A stretch of DNA of 9,451 bases, taken from CAYFSC01 sp964345695 (GTDB lineage: Bacteria > Bacteroidota > Rhodothermia > Rhodothermales > Salinibacteraceae). Position 1 is the first letter of the stretch. Each line of letters opens with the position of its first letter. The notes beneath the pieces were generated by a model, which was not told the DNA's origin, ran no database searches, and worked only from the letters and a program-made list of their open reading frames with translations. This document shows positions 6,908 to 9,451 of the stretch, piece by piece. The stretch lies in the NCBI GenBank assembly GCA_964345695.1, contig CAYFSC010000121.1, positions 1-9,451 on the forward strand, read 5' to 3'. A program made the translations under genes and the position numbers.

Positions 6908-8080
6908 CTACGCCTTGAGCGCCTCGGTCACCTTGTCGGCAGCTTCCTTCAGCAGCACCGCAGACCGGAGTTCCAGGCCACTCTCGTCGAGCAGCGCCTT
7001 GCCTTCTTCGGCGTTGGTCCCCTGCAGACGCACGATGAGTGGCACGTCGAGATCGATGTTTTTAGCAGCCTGGATCACGCCTTTCGCAACACGGTCGCAG
7101 CGCACGATGCCGCCAAAGATGTTGACGAGAATGGCTTCGACGCTCGGATCCTTGAGGATGATGCGGAATCCGGCCTCAACCGTCTCGGCACTGGCCGTGC
7201 CGCCGACGTCGAGGAAATTGGCCGGCTCGCCGCCAGCCAGCTTGATGATATCCATTGTCGCCATGGCCAGGCCGGCGCCGTTAACCATGCAGCCGACGTT
7301 GCCGTCGAGCTTGATGTAGCTGAGGCCGTACTCGCCGGCCTCGACCTCGGTGGGATCTTCCTCGTGGATGTCGCGCATCGCGGCCAGATCCTCGTGCCGA
7401 AAAAGCGCGTTGTCGTCGATGTTGATCTTGGCGTCGACGGCCGCCACATCGCCGGCCTCGGTGAGAACCAGCGGGTTGATCTCGGCAATGGTGCTGTCGG
7501 TGGCCTCAAACGCCTCGTACAGCGCCGTGATGAAGCGGTAGCCCTGCTTGAACGCGTCCCCCTCCAGGCCAAGCGCAAACGCCAACTCCCGCGCCTGAAA
7601 CGGACGCAGCCCGAGTGTCGGATCGACCCACACTTTGTGGATCGCCTCCGGATTCTCTTCGGCAACCGTCTCGATCTCCACCCCGCCTTCGCTGGAGACC
7701 ATGATGACGTTCATGCTCGTCTCGCGGTCGAGCGTAACCCCAACGTAGAACTCCTGCTCGATGTCGACCCCTTCGGTGACGAGCACCTTGCGCACCTTCT
7801 GGCCCGCCTCTCCGGTCTGGTGCGTCACCAGGTTCATGCCGAGGATGGCATCGGCGTGCTCGCGCACCTCGTCGATGCTCTCGGCCAACTTTACGCCGCC
7901 GCCTTTGCCGCGTCCGCCGGCATGGATTTGGGCCTTCACCACGAACAAGTCGGCCCCGTCCGCCTCCATCTCTTCGGCCGCAGCCACGGCCTCGTCGACC
8001 GTTTCGGCGACCGTTCCGGGAGGGATAGACACGCCGTACTCACGCAGAATGTCCTTGGCTTGGTACTCGTGGAGCTTCAT
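6908..8080 (-). CDS. sucC: Succinyl-CoA synthetase (ADP- or GDP-forming) subunit beta
   Basis: 390 residues, against about 388 for E. coli SucC. With the alpha subunit it converts succinyl-CoA to succinate while making a nucleoside triphosphate, in the TCA cycle. The start MKLHEYQAKDIL is the standard family N-terminus. The ATP-grasp domain shows VVKAQIHAGGRGKGGGV (47-63) with Lys49. The Mg2+ ligands fall in AEINPLV (Asn202) and VDAKI (Asp216). The C-terminal half has NGAGLAM (267-273), FLDVGG (289-294), NIFGGIVRCD (320-329) and VRLQGTNAEEG (350-360), the subunit-interface and phosphohistidine-contact region. The frame stays open upstream to 8251, but those 57 extra residues do not resemble SucC, so the ATG at 8078-8080 is chosen; no Shine-Dalgarno is obvious before it. 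It stands alone: sucD is not on either side. It is convergent with the LptD-like gene and divergent from the LptF/G-like gene. Nucleotide preference (ATP or GTP) is not decided here. Confidence 0.97.
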   Translation of the reverse strand: MKLHEYQAKDILREYGVSIPPGTVAETVDEAVAAAEEMEADGADLFVVKAQIHAGGRGKGGGVKLAESIDEVREHADAILGMNLVTHQTGEAGQKVRKVLVTEGVDIEQEFYVGVTLDRETSMNVIMVSSEGGVEIETVAEENPEAIHKVWVDPTLGLRPFQARELAFALGLEGDAFKQGYRFITALYEAFEATDSTIAEINPLVLTEAGDVAAVDAKINIDDNALFRHEDLAAMRDIHEEDPTEVEAGEYGLSYIKLDGNVGCMVNGAGLAMATMDIIKLAGGEPANFLDVGGTASAETVEAGFRIILKDPSVEAILVNIFGGIVRCDRVAKGVIQAAKNIDLDVPLIVRLQGTNAEEGKALLDESGLELRSAVLLKEAADKVTEALKA

Positions 8081-8321
8081 GAACGTCGGGCGGGTTGGAT
8101 GAGTAGAAATTCGGCGATAAAGTAAGGAGGCGCGGGCAAAAGAGTCCACCTCGTCACCCATCTTTGCCGGTTGTTCGATTGCACCCGGCACTGTCGGAGA
8201 CGTGATTCGTACTGCGTGGTGACCCGGATCGCGGGATGCAACGCATATCAATCAACGGTCCCCTTCAACGGCGGCTCGTGGAGCCCAATGCGACGCAGAG
8301 GTCCTACGAAGCAGAGGTCCT
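8081..8321. other. Divergent intergenic region between sucC and the LptF/G-like gene
   Basis: 241 nt that should hold promoters for both directions. I find no promoter strong enough to call. On the sucC side, the - strand reads TGGACT, 18 bp, TACTTT, which is only a partial sigma70-like match. A dyad is centred near 8177, and a tandem 16-bp repeat covers the permease gene's start region. The plus strand also has an orphan Shine-Dalgarno-like aaggagg (around 8114-8120) with no start codon after it. Confidence 0.5.
8165..8190. promoter_or_regulatory. Inverted repeat, possible operator
   Basis: tgccgg (8165-8170) is mirrored exactly by ccggca (8185-8190), with two further matching positions inside the arms; 8 of 13 half-site positions agree. 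A 26-bp dyad in a divergent promoter region is the shape of a dimeric regulator site, but a chance GC-rich match cannot be excluded. Confidence 0.25.
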
Positions 8322-8326
8322 ATGAA
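8295..8326 (+). repeat. Tandem 16-bp duplication of the LptF/G-like translation start region
   Basis: gcagaggtcctacgaa (8295-8310) is followed directly by gcagaggtcctatgaa (8311-8326). Fifteen of 16 bases match. The second copy carries the Shine-Dalgarno (agagg, 8313-8317) and the ATG (8322-8324) of the permease gene. The first copy has the same Shine-Dalgarno followed by ACG, and is out of frame by one base relative to the gene. Confidence 0.9.
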
Positions 8327-9407
8327 AACGTTTGACTGGCACATCGTCTACCGCCTTCTGAAGAGTTTCGTGCTCTTCGTCGGCGCACTGATTGTCTTTT
8401 TCATTGTGCTCCACTGGGTCGAATACAGCGACGACTTCCTGGATCGCGGGGCGACCGTCATGGAGGTCTTCACGGTGTTCTACCCCAGCTACATTCCGGA
8501 AATCGTGCGCCTGACCTCCCCCCTGGCGCTGTTTCTGGGGTGCATCTACGTCACCGGCACGCTGGCGCAGGAGCTCCAGTTGATCGCGCTGCAGACGACG
8601 GGCGTGTCGCTGTACCGCCTGATGCGGCCCTACGTGGCGGTCGGCATCCTCATCACAATCGGCATGTTCTTCTTCAACGGCTGGGTGGTACCACGCACCA
8701 ACGAGACGGTCGTGCAGTACGAAAACGAGTACCTCTTTCCAGGGCAGCGCACCGTCGACGTCAGCGAGATCCACCGGCAGAACGGACCGAACTCGGTGGT
8801 GTCGGTCGGTTACTACGAGGCCGACGCGAAGAAGGCCCACCAGGTGTCGCTGCAAACATTCGCCGGCGACGCACGGCTCCGCTCCCGCATTGATGCCGAG
8901 CGCATGGTCTGGGTGGACTCGATGCAGGTCTGGCGCCTAACGGATGTGAAACGGAAGGTCTTCACGGAATCGGCCATCCAGATGCGCGCCGATACGGCCG
9001 AGTTGGACACAACGCTGCAGATCTACCCCCGGGACCTGGCCCGCTCGCAGAACGACGTCGAGGCGATGACCATTCCCGAGGCGGCCAACTACCTGGCTGC
9101 CCTCAAGCGGTCTGGTGCCAGTCAACTGGCTCGCCCGTACGTAGCGTACTACAACAAGTTTGCCTACCCCTTCGCCAACCTCATTCTCCTTTTGATCGGC
9201 GTGCCCCTCGCTTCCGTGCGCCGCCGCGGCGGACAGGCGGTTCGCTTCGCGATTGGACTGCTCACGGCCTTCGTCTACCTGGCCGTCCAGAAGCTCACCG
9301 AGCCGTTCGGCTATTCCGGCGACCTGAGCCCTCTCGTGACCGCCTGGGTGCCGCACCTCGTGTTCGCGGTAGTAGCACTCGGCATTCTGTGGCAGGCCCG
9401 GAAGTGA
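8322..9407 (+). CDS. LptF/LptG-family (YjgP/YjgQ) lipopolysaccharide export permease
   Basis: 361 residues, the usual length for the family. Six membrane segments can be placed at about 13-32, 62-80, 104-123, 279-298, 305-324 and 336-356. A large periplasmic domain of about 150 residues lies between the third and fourth, as in LptF and LptG, where it forms a beta-jellyroll that passes LPS to LptC/LptA. The cytoplasmic segment after TM2 (QELQLIALQTTGVSLYRLMRP, about 83-103) is the family's coupling region, which contacts the ATPase LptB. RTNETVVQYE after TM3 is also typical. LptF and LptG pair with an LptB dimer to pull LPS out of the inner membrane. Which of the two paralogues this is cannot be told, and the partner gene is not in the window. 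The ATG at 8322 is supported by agagg four bases upstream and by the membrane topology. It is divergent from sucC; what follows lies beyond the window. Confidence 0.9.
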   Translation: MKTFDWHIVYRLLKSFVLFVGALIVFFIVLHWVEYSDDFLDRGATVMEVFTVFYPSYIPEIVRLTSPLALFLGCIYVTGTLAQELQLIALQTTGVSLYRLMRPYVAVGILITIGMFFFNGWVVPRTNETVVQYENEYLFPGQRTVDVSEIHRQNGPNSVVSVGYYEADAKKAHQVSLQTFAGDARLRSRIDAERMVWVDSMQVWRLTDVKRKVFTESAIQMRADTAELDTTLQIYPRDLARSQNDVEAMTIPEAANYLAALKRSGASQLARPYVAYYNKFAYPFANLILLLIGVPLASVRRRGGQAVRFAIGLLTAFVYLAVQKLTEPFGYSGDLSPLVTAWVPHLVFAVVALGILWQARK

Positions 9408-9417
9408 GACGTGCTTG

Positions 9418-9451
9418 GGTGTTTAGGTGTTTATGTGTTCAGGCGTTTAGG
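9418..9451. repeat. 8-bp tandem repeat array running off the window edge
   Basis: Consecutive units read ggtgttta (9418-9425), ggtgttta (9426-9433), tgtgttca (9434-9441) and ggcgttta (9442-9449), and the last two bases (gg) begin another unit. The array starts about ten bases after the permease stop codon. No terminator is seen in between. Its full length and role are unknown because the window ends inside it. Confidence 0.8.

Noticed and set aside
8114..8120. Strong Shine-Dalgarno-like aaggagg on the + strand
   Set aside because: No start codon follows at a usable distance and no open frame begins there. On the other strand it lies in the sucC leader.
6824..8125. Open frame (433 codons) on the + strand opposite sucC
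   Set aside because: sucC is certain on the - strand. This frame starts inside the LptD-like gene and has no domain signature.
8081..8251. 57-residue N-terminal extension of SucC
   Set aside because: The family N-terminus begins exactly at MKLHEYQ, and the extension shows no targeting signal or similarity I recognise. It is open by chance.
1..9451. Search for a defence, mobile or biosynthetic system
   Set aside because: Every substantial open stretch is explained by housekeeping or envelope genes. There are no spaced direct repeats like a CRISPR array, no recombinase or transposase motifs and no unknown gene cluster.

Overview
The window looks like chromosomal DNA from a GC-rich, salt-adapted member of the Rhodothermota/Bacteroidota side of the tree, close to the Salinibacter group. 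This rests on protein style, not on a marker gene. The TPR protein at the left edge ends in a Bacteroidota-type tail, the LptD-like protein is of the Bacteroidota type, and the proteins are rich in Asp and Glu, as in halophiles. Genus is inference only. No rRNA, tRNA, transposase, integrase, phage gene or CRISPR array is visible. This is ordinary core genome, and I do not see an undescribed multi-gene system.

Layout. Positions 1-887 (+) hold the 3' part of a TPR-repeat gene, followed by a strong hairpin terminator at 932-971. A 100-base run of N (1075-1174) lies in the leader of the next gene and is flanked by the same 12 bases on both sides. Then come three genes on the + strand: enolase (1247-2530), a small FtsB/DivIC-type septum protein (2560-2856) and a ROK-family sugar kinase (2962-3930). 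A large LptD-like outer-membrane protein (3937-6873) starts only 6 nt after the kinase stop. Succinyl-CoA synthetase beta subunit (sucC, 6908-8080) is on the - strand, convergent with the LptD-like gene. A 241-nt divergent intergenic region separates sucC from a LptF/LptG-type permease gene (8322-9407, +). The window ends inside an 8-bp tandem repeat array (9418-9451).

How the genes relate. Two themes are mixed. One is central carbon metabolism: hexose phosphorylation by the ROK kinase, glycolysis by enolase and the TCA cycle by SucC. The other is envelope construction: the FtsB/DivIC-like divisome protein, the LptD-like outer-membrane translocon and the LptF/G-like inner-membrane permease. 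The two Lpt-type genes sit on either side of sucC and would act at opposite ends of the same lipopolysaccharide export bridge. sucC has no sucD beside it here.

The points most worth a second look are: (1) a tandem 16-bp duplication of the ribosome-binding site and start region of the LptF/G gene, with ACG replacing ATG in the upstream copy; (2) a four-cysteine pattern in the LptD-like protein, with two N-terminal cysteines and an adjacent C-terminal pair, that resembles the disulfide layout of proteobacterial LptD; (3) a ROK kinase lacking all three cysteines of the family zinc motif; (4) an assembly gap that may be only a 12-bp contig overlap; and (5) the 8-bp repeat array at the right edge.
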